Part shown: in pieces, positions 54,090 through 62,677 of the stretch
How the letters are laid out: the number at the start of each line of letters is the position of its first letter
How positions within the stretch are numbered: the first letter of the stretch is position 1
Assembly: GCF_018219155.1 (NCBI RefSeq)
Contig: NZ_CP056123.1
Span: forward strand, 2,613,505 to 2,677,504
Origin: Moritella sp. 24
GTDB lineage: Bacteria; Pseudomonadota; Gammaproteobacteria; Enterobacterales; Moritellaceae
Reading direction: 5' to 3'
Length of the DNA: 64,000 bases
Translations under genes and position numbers: made by a program
Notes under the pieces: generated by a model
What the model saw: the letters and a program-made list of their open reading frames with translations, nothing else
What the model was told of the DNA's origin: nothing
The model's database searches: none

Positions 54090-54710
54090 ATGAAAGCATA
54101 TAAAAATCATACTAGTGTTGCTGCATTAATGAATCGTAGTAACGTAGATACAGACCAAATCATCCCAAAACAGTTCTTGAAAAAAGTAGAACGTACCGGT
54201 TTTGGTATTCACCTATTTCATGATTGGCGTTTTCTTGATGATGGTTCTGAAAACCCAGCATTTGAATTAAATAAACCAGCATTCAAAGGCGCTAAAATCT
54301 TAGTTGCTGGTGATAACTTTGGTTGTGGTTCATCACGTGAACATGCACCTTGGGCGATTGAAGATTTTGGTTTCAACACGATTATCTCAACTAGCTACGC
54401 TGACATTTTCTACTCAAACTGCTTTAAAAACGGTATTTTACCAATCCGTGTAAGCAAAGAAGTATTAGCTGCTTTAATGGCTGAAATTGATGCGAACGAA
54501 GGCGTTGAGTTTACTGTTGATTTACCTGCACAAACAGTAACAACACCGGGTGGTATTGTTATTGATGTAGAGGTCGACCCATTCCGTAAGCAAAGCCTTA
54601 TCGAAGGTGCTGATGATATCTCATGGACATTAAAGCACGAAGCTAAAATCACGGAATTCGAAACAGCAAACAAGCAACAGTTCCCATGGTTATGGACTGA
54701 AGCGAGCTAA
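54090..54710 (+). CDS. leuD: 3-isopropylmalate dehydratase small subunit
   Basis: A 206-residue LeuD with DTDQIIPKQFLKKVERTGFG, NFGCGSSREHAPWAIEDFG and the usual swivel-domain fold. AAGGA lies before the ATG. It forms the heterodimer with LeuC and is the second gene of the leuCD pair. leuA and leuB, which normally precede leuCD in enterobacteria, are absent here. Confidence 0.97.
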   Translation: MKAYKNHTSVAALMNRSNVDTDQIIPKQFLKKVERTGFGIHLFHDWRFLDDGSENPAFELNKPAFKGAKILVAGDNFGCGSSREHAPWAIEDFGFNTIISTSYADIFYSNCFKNGILPIRVSKEVLAALMAEIDANEGVEFTVDLPAQTVTTPGGIVIDVEVDPFRKQSLIEGADDISWTLKHEAKITEFETANKQQFPWLWTEAS

Positions 54711-54799
54711 CGTTTCGAGATAGCTTAATCTTAGTAAACCTAAAATCTGTAGTCGCAATACAAACGTGATAACAGAATTCACTAAGATACGGTTTAAAA

Positions 54800-54828
54800 G
54801 CGGGTAGTCACCTTCTACTCGCTCTTTC
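54800..54828 (+). terminator. Possible terminator after leuCD
   Basis: GCGGGTAG at 54800-54807 pairs with CTACTCGC at 54815-54822 (one G-U), followed by a T-rich stretch. Confidence 0.4.
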
Positions 54829-54854
54829 CCTACAATTTGAAGCAGGTAGCAAAT

Positions 54855-56393
54855 ATGGAAATCATGCGCCCTCACGTCCAGCTAATGGACACCACTCTTC
54901 GTGATGGAGAGCAAACCCAAGGGGTCTCCTTCACGCCCGATGAAAAAGTTAGTATTGCCAAAGCCCTACTCCAATCTCTTAATGTTGACCGAATTGAAGT
55001 TGCTTCTGCACGCGTTTCTTTAGGCGAAAAAAATGCCGTTTCATCATTAATGCAATGGGCAGAGCAAGAACACGTTTCGCATCGTATCGAAATATTGGGC
55101 TTTGTCGATCACACAAAAAGTGTCGATTGGATAAAATCCAGTGGTGCCAAGGTAATCAACTTACTCACTAAAGGCAGTGAAAAACACTGTAAAGAACAAC
55201 TGCGTAAAACCCCCGCCGAACATATTGCTGATGTAAGAGAAACCATTCACTACGCAATAGAGCAAGGTTTAACCGTCAATATCTATCTTGAAGATTGGTC
55301 TAATGGTTATAGTGCAAACCCAGACTACGTCTACAACATGGTGCATGAATTATCAGATCTTCCAATTCAACATTACATGCTACCAGATACACTCGGAGTC
55401 ATGTCTCCGGATGAAGTCCATACTAGTTTGTCAGATATGATAGCTCGATTTCCCCAGAAAAAATTTGATTTTCACCCACACAATGATTACGGTTTAGCCA
55501 CTGCAAATGCATTAGCAGCCGCAAAAGTCGGTATTAGTGCCATTCACTGTACAGTTAATTGCCTTGGTGAACGAGCAGGTAATGCATCACTTGCAGAAGT
55601 CGCCGTGGTTCTTAAAGATAAACTCGGGCTTAAGTCATCAATCAACGAACAGCACATCCATCAGATCAGCCAAATGATTGAAAACTTCTCAGGTAAAATA
55701 ACGCCTGCGAATGCCCCTATCATTGGCGCAGATGTATTTACTCAAACAAGTGGTATTCATGCTGACGGCGATAACAAAGGTGGCTTATATCAAACCGTAT
55801 TGGGTCCTGAACGGTTTGAGCGAACGCGTACTTATGCTCTGGGTAAAATGAGTGGCAAAGCATCATTAGAAAAAAACCTAGAAGACTTAAGCATTGATTT
55901 AAGTCCAGAACAAAAAACCAGATTGCTTGAGCGTATTGTGACTCTGGGCGATCAAAAAGCCATCATTACACCAGAAGATCTCCCGTTCATTATTGCTGAT
56001 TTACTCGAAAGTAAAGATTATTCACATATCGAGTTACTTAACTGTTCAATTACATCTGGGCTTAATGTTGATTCAACCGCCAGTATTCGTATTCGCATTG
56101 GTGATGATATTTATAAATCTGCGGGCTCTGGTAATGGCGGTTTCGATGCGTTTAGCATGGCTATTCAAGCTATTATGCAAAAAGTGGGGTTTGAATATCC
56201 AAGCTTAGAAAACTATCAAGTTCGAATTCCACCGGGCGGTAAAACCAGCGCCCTAACAGAAAGCTTTATTACTTGGCAACAAGGGGATAGATCGTTCCGT
56301 ACACGCGGTGTTAGCTCCAATCAAGTATTCGCAGGTGTACAAGCAACAATGCGTATGCTAAATAAATTATTACATGAAACAATAACGGTATAG
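54855..56393 (+). CDS. 2-Isopropylmalate synthase-like enzyme (DRE-TIM family)
   Basis: A 512-residue acyl-transferring DRE-TIM enzyme. MDTTLRDGEQTQGVSFTPDE is the DRE motif, and HPHNDYGLATANALAAAKVG gives the two metal His. NCLGERAGNASLAEVAVV follows, and the C-terminal third is a LeuA dimerisation/regulatory domain. The family includes isopropylmalate, citramalate and homocitrate synthases. Position after leuCD favours a leucine or citramalate-type role, but the sequence is clearly not a standard E. coli-type LeuA and the keto-acid substrate is uncertain. Start: ATG 54855 with AGCAGG eight bases upstream. Confidence 0.85.
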   Translation: MEIMRPHVQLMDTTLRDGEQTQGVSFTPDEKVSIAKALLQSLNVDRIEVASARVSLGEKNAVSSLMQWAEQEHVSHRIEILGFVDHTKSVDWIKSSGAKVINLLTKGSEKHCKEQLRKTPAEHIADVRETIHYAIEQGLTVNIYLEDWSNGYSANPDYVYNMVHELSDLPIQHYMLPDTLGVMSPDEVHTSLSDMIARFPQKKFDFHPHNDYGLATANALAAAKVGISAIHCTVNCLGERAGNASLAEVAVVLKDKLGLKSSINEQHIHQISQMIENFSGKITPANAPIIGADVFTQTSGIHADGDNKGGLYQTVLGPERFERTRTYALGKMSGKASLEKNLEDLSIDLSPEQKTRLLERIVTLGDQKAIITPEDLPFIIADLLESKDYSHIELLNCSITSGLNVDSTASIRIRIGDDIYKSAGSGNGGFDAFSMAIQAIMQKVGFEYPSLENYQVRIPPGGKTSALTESFITWQQGDRSFRTRGVSSNQVFAGVQATMRMLNKLLHETITV

Positions 56394-56827
56394 ACTCCAT
56401 CTACACAGGTTTACGCTCAATATCGTTAGCGTAAACCTGCCACGAACTTAATCCATCTCATTCGCAATATCCTATTTAATCAATCGCGAGTCACAATTCA
56501 CAAATATCATAGTTAAATATAACTTTATCACATTTTGATTAAGCTATACTTTATTTATATATTGCAACTCCTGCATTTACCAACATAAAAATCTACAAAA
56601 CAAGCCTACCCCTTCCTTATTCACTAACAAACGCACCGTAACCATTAAAATATAATATTGCGGTCATAATAAAAAACAATAAAACGCTTATAAAACGCTT
56701 ATAAAACCGCAATTTAATTACGCAATTTTAAAATCAAAGTCTAAATTTAGATTAGAAGTTAGAAATACTTCAGACTTGTAGATGCTAATGTTTGCTGATG
56801 CAAGTAATTACATTTTGGGGGTAACCA
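56394..56827. other. 434-bp gene-free region upstream of prkA
   Basis: Begins with a hairpin (separate entry). The rest is AT-rich and includes the duplicated 11-mer AAAACGCTTAT at 56681-56702. E. coli yeaGH is driven by sigma-54 and RpoS; I looked for a sigma-54 -24/-12 element and did not find one. Confidence 0.5.
56406..56439 (+). terminator. Perfect hairpin after the LeuA-like gene
   Basis: CAGGTTTACGCT at 56406-56417 pairs with AGCGTAAACCTG at 56428-56439 across ten bases. No T run follows, so it is a less typical terminator. Confidence 0.6.
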
Positions 56828-58750
56828 ATGGGTATTTTTGAACATTACCAGCAAAGATACGAAGAAAGTCGTGAAGAAGAATATACAATTCAAGAGTTCT
56901 TGAATTTATGCCGTGACGACAAAAAAGTATATGCATCTGCTGCTGAAAGATTATTAAACGCAATCGGTGAGCCAGAAATGGTTGATACCGCGACAGATTC
57001 TCGCCTAAGCCGATTATTTTCCAACCGTGTTGTTGCACGCTATCCAGCCTTCGAAGAGTTTTATGGCATGGAAGATGCGATTGAACAAATCGTGGCTTAT
57101 TTAAAACATTCCGCACAAGGCTTAGAAGAAAAGAAACAAATTCTTTACCTGCTTGGGCCTGTTGGTGGTGGTAAATCATCGCTTGCTGAAAAACTCAAAG
57201 ACTTAATGCAAAACGAACCCATCTATCGCATCAAGGGTTCGCCAGTCAACGACCATCCATTTAGCTTATTTGACGTCACAGAAGATGCCACGATTCTTCG
57301 TAATGAATATGGTATCCCAACTCGTTACCTCGGCCATGTAATGTCACCTTGGGCAGCAAAACGCTTAAAAGAATTTGGCGGTGATATTAGCCAATTTAAA
57401 GTTGAAAAAGTACGACCATCCATATTGCATCAAATTGCCATTGCTAAAACCGAACCCGGTGATGAAAATAATCAAGACATTTCATCACTCGTGGGTAAAG
57501 TTGATATTCGTCAGTTAGAACATTTTTCACAAGATGATCCAGACGCATACAGCTACTCTGGCGCACTATGTAAAGCGAACCAAGGCGTAATGGAATTTGT
57601 AGAGATGTTTAAAGCACCTATTAAAGTGCTGCATCCCCTCCTTACTGCAACCCAAGAAGGTAACTACAACAGTACCGAAGGGCTATCAGCATTACCTTTT
57701 GAAGGTATTATTCTTGCCCATTCTAATGAATCAGAGTGGCAAACATTCCGTAATAACAAAAACAATGAAGCGTTTTTAGATCGAGTTTACATTGTTAAAG
57801 TTCCTTACTGCTTGCGTATTAGCGAAGAACAATCAATTTATCGTAAACTGCTAGAAAACAGTGCACTACACAATGCTAAATGTGCACCGGGTACGCTAGA
57901 TGCCCTCTCTCAATTTACAGTGCTATCACGTATTAAAGATCCAGAAAATTCATCCATCTACTCAAAAATGCGTGTATACGATGGCGAAACACTGAAAGAT
58001 ACAGATCCAAAAGCAAAATCATACCAAGAGTATCGTGATTACGCTGGTGTAGACGAAGGTATGTCAGGGCTATCAACCCGTTTTGCCTATAAGATCCTAT
58101 CAAAAGTATTTAACTTTGATCATGCAGAAGTAGCCGCTAACCCAGTACACCTTTTCTATGTACTAGAGCAGCAGATAGAACGTGAACAATTCCCTCAAGA
58201 CATTGCAGATCGCTATTTAGAATTTCTAAAAGGTTACCTAATTCCACAATACGTTGAGTTTATTGGTAAAGAAATTCAAACAGCCTATTTAGAATCTTAT
58301 TCAGAATATGGCCAAAACATTTTCGATCGTTACGTCACCTATGCCGACTTCTGGATCCAAGATCAGGAATACCGAGACCCAGAAACTGGACAACTATTTG
58401 ATCGAGAAGCTTTAAATAACGATTTAGAAAAAATAGAAAAGCCAGCGGGTATTAGTAACCCTAAAGACTTCCGTAATGAAATCGTTAATTTCGTGTTGCG
58501 TGCAAGAGCAAATAACAGCGGTAAAAACCCAGCATGGGTTAGCTACGAAAAACTCCGTACCGTTATCGAGAAGAAAATGTTCTCCAATACAGAAGAGTTG
58601 TTACCCGTTATTTCATTTAACGGCAAAACATCCAATGATGAACAACAAAAACATGACAACTTTGTAGCCCGTATGATGGAAAAAGGCTATACCAAAAAAC
58701 AAGTTAGATTGTTGGCTGAGTGGTATTTACGCGTTCGTAAATCATCATAA
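56828..58750 (+). CDS. prkA: PrkA/YeaG-family serine protein kinase
   Basis: A 640-residue AAA-type protein kinase of the PrkA/YeaG family. Walker A is GPVGGGKSS at residues 110-118. The core contains SNESEWQTFRNNKNNEAFLDR and a C-terminal PrkA kinase-like domain. In E. coli YeaG works with YeaH in nitrogen starvation and stationary-phase survival. GGGGG precedes the ATG. It heads a three-gene operon with yeaH (23 bp gap) and the SpoVR gene, a conserved non-sporulator arrangement. Confidence 0.96.
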   Translation: MGIFEHYQQRYEESREEEYTIQEFLNLCRDDKKVYASAAERLLNAIGEPEMVDTATDSRLSRLFSNRVVARYPAFEEFYGMEDAIEQIVAYLKHSAQGLEEKKQILYLLGPVGGGKSSLAEKLKDLMQNEPIYRIKGSPVNDHPFSLFDVTEDATILRNEYGIPTRYLGHVMSPWAAKRLKEFGGDISQFKVEKVRPSILHQIAIAKTEPGDENNQDISSLVGKVDIRQLEHFSQDDPDAYSYSGALCKANQGVMEFVEMFKAPIKVLHPLLTATQEGNYNSTEGLSALPFEGIILAHSNESEWQTFRNNKNNEAFLDRVYIVKVPYCLRISEEQSIYRKLLENSALHNAKCAPGTLDALSQFTVLSRIKDPENSSIYSKMRVYDGETLKDTDPKAKSYQEYRDYAGVDEGMSGLSTRFAYKILSKVFNFDHAEVAANPVHLFYVLEQQIEREQFPQDIADRYLEFLKGYLIPQYVEFIGKEIQTAYLESYSEYGQNIFDRYVTYADFWIQDQEYRDPETGQLFDREALNNDLEKIEKPAGISNPKDFRNEIVNFVLRARANNSGKNPAWVSYEKLRTVIEKKMFSNTEELLPVISFNGKTSNDEQQKHDNFVARMMEKGYTKKQVRLLAEWYLRVRKSS

Positions 58751-58773
58751 TAGTATTCTTTTAGGGGGATGAG

Positions 58774-60042
58774 ATGGCACATTTTATTGATCGCAGATTA
58801 AATGGTAAAAATAAAAGTACCGTTAATCGACAGCGCTTTATGCGTCGTTATAACTCACAAATAAAAAAAGCGGTATCTGATGCTGTAAACAATCGCAGTA
58901 TCCAGGATATTACATCTGGAGAAAGTGTCAGTATTCCAACGCGTGACATCTCAGAACCAATTTTTCATCAGGGTAAAGGGGGTAAACGTACTGTCGTTCA
59001 TCCTGGTAACGACCAATTCATCAAGGGTGATAAAATTAGTCGTCCACCAGCAGGTGGCGGTTCCGGATCTGGCGGTGGCGAAGCCAGTGATAGCGGTGAA
59101 GGTAGCGATGGTTTTAATTTCCAAATTTCAAAAGATGAATATCTAGATCTCCTATTTGAAGATCTAGAGTTACCTAACTTACAAGAAAATCAACTTAACA
59201 GCATTGTAGAAATGAAGACCCATCGCGCAGGTTACACCTCAAACGGTAACCCTGGTAATATTGCGATTGTTAAATCATTACAAAACTCATTAGCAAGACG
59301 TACTGCCCTTGCTGGCGGTAAAAAAAGAAAAGTGAAAGCGCTGGAACAACAAGTTGATGAATTAACTAAACAAGGGGATGTTGAAGGTCAATTTATCGCA
59401 GAATTGAAAAAAGAAATTGCCGAACTCAAAGAGCGGATCAGCAAAGTCCCTTTCATTGATACCTTTGATTTACGCTATAACAACTTTGAACAATATGCAG
59501 TACCCAATAGCCAAGCTGTAATGTTTTGTTTAATGGACGTATCAGGATCAATGGATCAACCCACAAAAGATATGGCTAAACGTTTCTATATTCTTTTGTA
59601 CCTGTTCTTAACACGAACCTATAAAACCATTGAAGTGGTTTATATTCGTCATCACACGCAAGCAAAAGAAGTGGACGAACATGAATTCTTTTACTCGCAA
59701 GAAACTGGCGGCACTATCGTATCCTCGGCTTTAAAATTAATGGATAAAATTGTGACGGATAAATTCCCGGCAAGCGAATGGAATATCTATGCCGCGCAAG
59801 CATCAGATGGTGATAACTGGGCTGATGATTCACCCCTATGCCGAAAATTATTACAGACTAAGATAATGCCTAAAGTACGTTATTTTAGTTATATTGAAAT
59901 TACCAATCGTGCGCATCAAACACTATGGCGAGAATATGAAAAAGTAGCGGAAGAATATTCGCAATTTGCCTTACAGCATATTCGTCAACTTGAAGATATA
60001 TACCCTGTATTCCGTGAACTATTTAAGAAACAGGTCGCTTAG
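58774..60042 (+). CDS. yeaH: YeaH/YhbH (DUF444) family protein
   Basis: A 422-residue protein with a basic N-terminus ([20 protein letters not shown]), a Gly/Ser-rich linker ([20 protein letters not shown]), a coiled-coil segment near residues 185-225 and a von Willebrand A-like domain. The last has a MIDAS-type DVSGSM near residue 254. It partners the PrkA kinase. AGGGGG lies before the ATG. The SpoVR gene starts 10 bp downstream. Confidence 0.95.
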   Translation: MAHFIDRRLNGKNKSTVNRQRFMRRYNSQIKKAVSDAVNNRSIQDITSGESVSIPTRDISEPIFHQGKGGKRTVVHPGNDQFIKGDKISRPPAGGGSGSGGGEASDSGEGSDGFNFQISKDEYLDLLFEDLELPNLQENQLNSIVEMKTHRAGYTSNGNPGNIAIVKSLQNSLARRTALAGGKKRKVKALEQQVDELTKQGDVEGQFIAELKKEIAELKERISKVPFIDTFDLRYNNFEQYAVPNSQAVMFCLMDVSGSMDQPTKDMAKRFYILLYLFLTRTYKTIEVVYIRHHTQAKEVDEHEFFYSQETGGTIVSSALKLMDKIVTDKFPASEWNIYAAQASDGDNWADDSPLCRKLLQTKIMPKVRYFSYIEITNRAHQTLWREYEKVAEEYSQFALQHIRQLEDIYPVFRELFKKQVA

Positions 60043-60052
60043 GGAGAAGAAT

Positions 60053-61564
60053 ATGTTAAAAGATGAAGTGAAGCAGCTCGACGATGGTCCAGATTGGAAC
60101 TTTCCACTACTTGAAGAGTATCACGTTGAAATTAAGCGTATTGCAGAATACTATCGACTTGATACCTACCCCAATCAAATCGAAGTGATCACGGCAGAGC
60201 AAATGATGGATGCCTATTCTTCAGTAGGGATGCCAATTGGCTATAATCATTGGAGCTTTGGTAAGAAATTCATTCAAACAGAACAAAGTTATAAACGTGG
60301 TCAAATGGGCTTGGCATATGAGATTGTCATTAATTCAAATCCTTGTATCGCCTACCTCATGGAAGAAAATACCATACCAATGCAAGCGTTAGTCATCGCT
60401 CACGCTTGCTACGGACACAACTCTTTCTTTAAAAACAACTACTTATTTAAATCATGGACAGATGCAGATTCAATTATTGATTACCTTGTATTCTCTAAAA
60501 ACTACATTGCAGAATGTGAACAGAAATACGGTATCGATGCAGTCGAAAACATTGTGGATTCTTGTCATGCTTTGATGAATTATGGCGTAGACCGCTATAA
60601 ACGACCGAGTGAACCATCATTAAGCGAAGAAAAACGTCGTCAACAAGAACGCACTGATTACTTACAAACTCAAGTCAATGAGTTATGGCGTACACTACCC
60701 AAAAGCAATGAAAAAGAAATACCTGTTGAACCTAATTATCCAGCAGACCCACAAGAAAACATCTTGTACTTTGTAGAAAAAAACGCACCACTGTTACAAT
60801 CATGGCAACGTGAAATAATTCGCATCGTTCGAAAAATAAGCCAATATTTCTATCCACAAAAACAAACTCAAGTCATGAATGAAGGCTGGGCGACATTTTG
60901 GCATTACACTATCACGAACCATATGTATGACGAGGGCTTAGTATCTGATAAATTTATGTTAGAGATATTACATAATCATACAAATGTCGTCGCACAACCT
61001 GCCTATAATAGCCCTTATTATTCAGGTATGAACCCATATGCTCTCGGGTTTGCAATGTTTACAGATATCCGACGTATTTGTGAGCATCCAACAGAAGAAG
61101 ATAAAGCTTGGTTCCCCGATATTGCTGGCAGTGATTGGTTGGAAACATTACATTTTGCAATGCAGAACTTTAAAGATGAGAGCTTCATTAGCCAATACTT
61201 ATCACCAAAAGTAATGCGTGAAATGCATTTCTTCTCGATAGAAGATAATGAAAATAGTAAATTTATTGAAGTATCAGCTATTCATAACGAAGAAGGTTAT
61301 CAACGTCTGCGTAATAAACTATCAGCACAGTATAACTTAAGTAACAACGAACCTAATATTCAGGTATTCAATGTCGATAGAAAAGGTGATCGTTCATTAA
61401 CATTACGCTATGTCCCTCATCAGGATATTCCGCTTGACGACAAATCTGCGCAAGAAGTAATGAAACACCTTCATCGATTATGGAGTTTTGATGTACGACT
61501 AGAACAAATTCAGCCGAATGGAAACACAGAGGTTATCTGCCAGTGTAGCGGCCCAAAGATTTAA
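60053..61564 (+). CDS. ycgB: SpoVR-family protein (YcgB)
   Basis: A 503-residue SpoVR-like protein. Signature parts include YDEGLVSDKFMLEILHNHTN, NPYALGFAMFTDIRRICEHP and an EGWATFWHY segment resembling a metalloprotease-type active site. The ATG at 60053 is preceded by AGGGAG; an upstream frame to 59966 would overlap yeaH for 77 bases. The gene name comes from Bacillus spore cortex work, but non-sporulators carry it with prkA and yeaH. It ends the operon, with a strong terminator following. Confidence 0.95.
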   Translation: MLKDEVKQLDDGPDWNFPLLEEYHVEIKRIAEYYRLDTYPNQIEVITAEQMMDAYSSVGMPIGYNHWSFGKKFIQTEQSYKRGQMGLAYEIVINSNPCIAYLMEENTIPMQALVIAHACYGHNSFFKNNYLFKSWTDADSIIDYLVFSKNYIAECEQKYGIDAVENIVDSCHALMNYGVDRYKRPSEPSLSEEKRRQQERTDYLQTQVNELWRTLPKSNEKEIPVEPNYPADPQENILYFVEKNAPLLQSWQREIIRIVRKISQYFYPQKQTQVMNEGWATFWHYTITNHMYDEGLVSDKFMLEILHNHTNVVAQPAYNSPYYSGMNPYALGFAMFTDIRRICEHPTEEDKAWFPDIAGSDWLETLHFAMQNFKDESFISQYLSPKVMREMHFFSIEDNENSKFIEVSAIHNEEGYQRLRNKLSAQYNLSNNEPNIQVFNVDRKGDRSLTLRYVPHQDIPLDDKSAQEVMKHLHRLWSFDVRLEQIQPNGNTEVICQCSGPKI

Positions 61565-61597
61565 GTTTCCGCGTATAAAGTATTAAATATTAAGCAT

Positions 61598-61626
61598 AAA
61601 AAAACCAGTCAATGACTGGTTTTTTA
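61598..61626. terminator. Bidirectional terminator between ycgB and fadR
   Basis: AAAAAACCAGTC pairs with GACTGGTTTTTT across AAT, with A and T runs on both sides. Confidence 0.92.
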
Positions 61627-61644
61627 GTATGGGATACAGCGTGA

Positions 61645-62424
61645 TTATTTAATACGTTGTTCGAAAGCGACGCAAATATCATCCCATGTTTCATCACGGT
61701 ACTGCTGCCAAAGAAGGCCTGAGTTCATACCATAGTTACGAATCACATTTAAACTCTCATCAGCTTGGTTGTTTTGCGCAATCTCTTTTAGCTCACGATA
61801 AAAATCTTTTGCTAATGCACGTGCTTCAGGGTAATCAAAATAGATTTTACCTAAAATACGATACATATTATCAAAACCATTCAAAATCAGTGCATAAACT
61901 AAATTGCCTGATAAGAAGGCTAATTTATGTAACATACTATAATCGTAGGCTGTGTATGCATCTTTATCGTCAGCAAGAGCTTCAGCTTCATTCAAGATTT
62001 CGACTACACGTTCAGGATCACGTTTTATCGCAGCACGAACAAAAATAACACTAATGTTAGTACGTGCAGATAACAAGTCACTCACCAATTCAGGTAAACG
62101 TTCAGGATCTAATCTAACCAAGTCTTCTAAAATAGAAAGACTTGATGTTTCCCAAAAATTATTCACCTGTGTTGGTTTCCCATGGCGAATAGTTAACCAA
62201 CCATCACGCGCCAAACGTTGTAATACTTCACGCAATGTAGTTCGAGTAACACCAATAAGCTCAGAAAGTTCTCTTTCTGCAGGAAGAATTGAACCCGGAG
62301 GAAAACGATTTTTCCAAATCGATTCGATCAGATACTCTTCGGCAAAGCCCGCTGGGCTCTTCGCCTTAATAATACCGTCGCTCTGACGTTTTTTATTTGT
62401 CATTTTATTATCAGTAATATCCAT
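61645..62424 (-). CDS. fadR: Fatty acid metabolism regulator FadR
   Basis: A 259-residue GntR-family protein very close to E. coli FadR: AEEYLIESIWKNRFPPGSIL, then LPAERELSELIGVTRTTLRE and LARDGWLTIRHGKPT. The acyl-CoA-binding C-terminal domain follows. The N-terminus is about 20 residues longer than E. coli FadR; GAGAAG five bases before the ATG supports the longer start. FadR represses beta-oxidation genes and activates fab genes, releasing DNA when long-chain acyl-CoA binds. It is divergent from nhaB, as in Escherichia and Vibrio, and a FadR-like site lies upstream. Confidence 0.96.
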   Translation of the reverse strand: MDITDNKMTNKKRQSDGIIKAKSPAGFAEEYLIESIWKNRFPPGSILPAERELSELIGVTRTTLREVLQRLARDGWLTIRHGKPTQVNNFWETSSLSILEDLVRLDPERLPELVSDLLSARTNISVIFVRAAIKRDPERVVEILNEAEALADDKDAYTAYDYSMLHKLAFLSGNLVYALILNGFDNMYRILGKIYFDYPEARALAKDFYRELKEIAQNNQADESLNVIRNYGMNSGLLWQQYRDETWDDICVAFEQRIK

Positions 62425-62480
62425 TTAACTTCTCATTTGGAAATATAACAGGTTGTGTCTTTTCAAATCTTAGCATCCGG

Positions 62481-62498
62481 AAGCAACTCCGACCAGAT
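62481..62498 (-). promoter_or_regulatory. FadR-box-like operator upstream of fadR
   Basis: On the minus strand the sequence ATCTGGTCGGAGTTGCTT matches the FadR consensus ANCTGGTCNGACNAGNT at 11 of 13 fixed positions. It is about 60 bp before the fadR ATG in the shared fadR-nhaB region, suggesting autoregulation. Confidence 0.55.
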
Positions 62499-62677
62499 TT
62501 AAATTAGATACTACCATCTGAATAGTTGCTATCCGATTAAAATATTAAAACAAGTTTAATTGCAATAACAATAATCTGTATCAATAAAAAGAATGGCGAA
62601 CCTCACAAAATACGCTTAGAATACAGAAAATTTCAAATTCATTAACTTCATTTAAACAAAATATTGGACAACCTCAC

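Noticed and set aside
56828-61564. PrkA-YeaH-SpoVR as a sign of a spore former
   Set aside because: The same operon is common in non-sporulating Gammaproteobacteria; the rest of the window is gammaproteobacterial.
61952-62386. 144-codon plus-strand frame opposite fadR
   Set aside because: It is the antisense shadow of a clear fadR gene.
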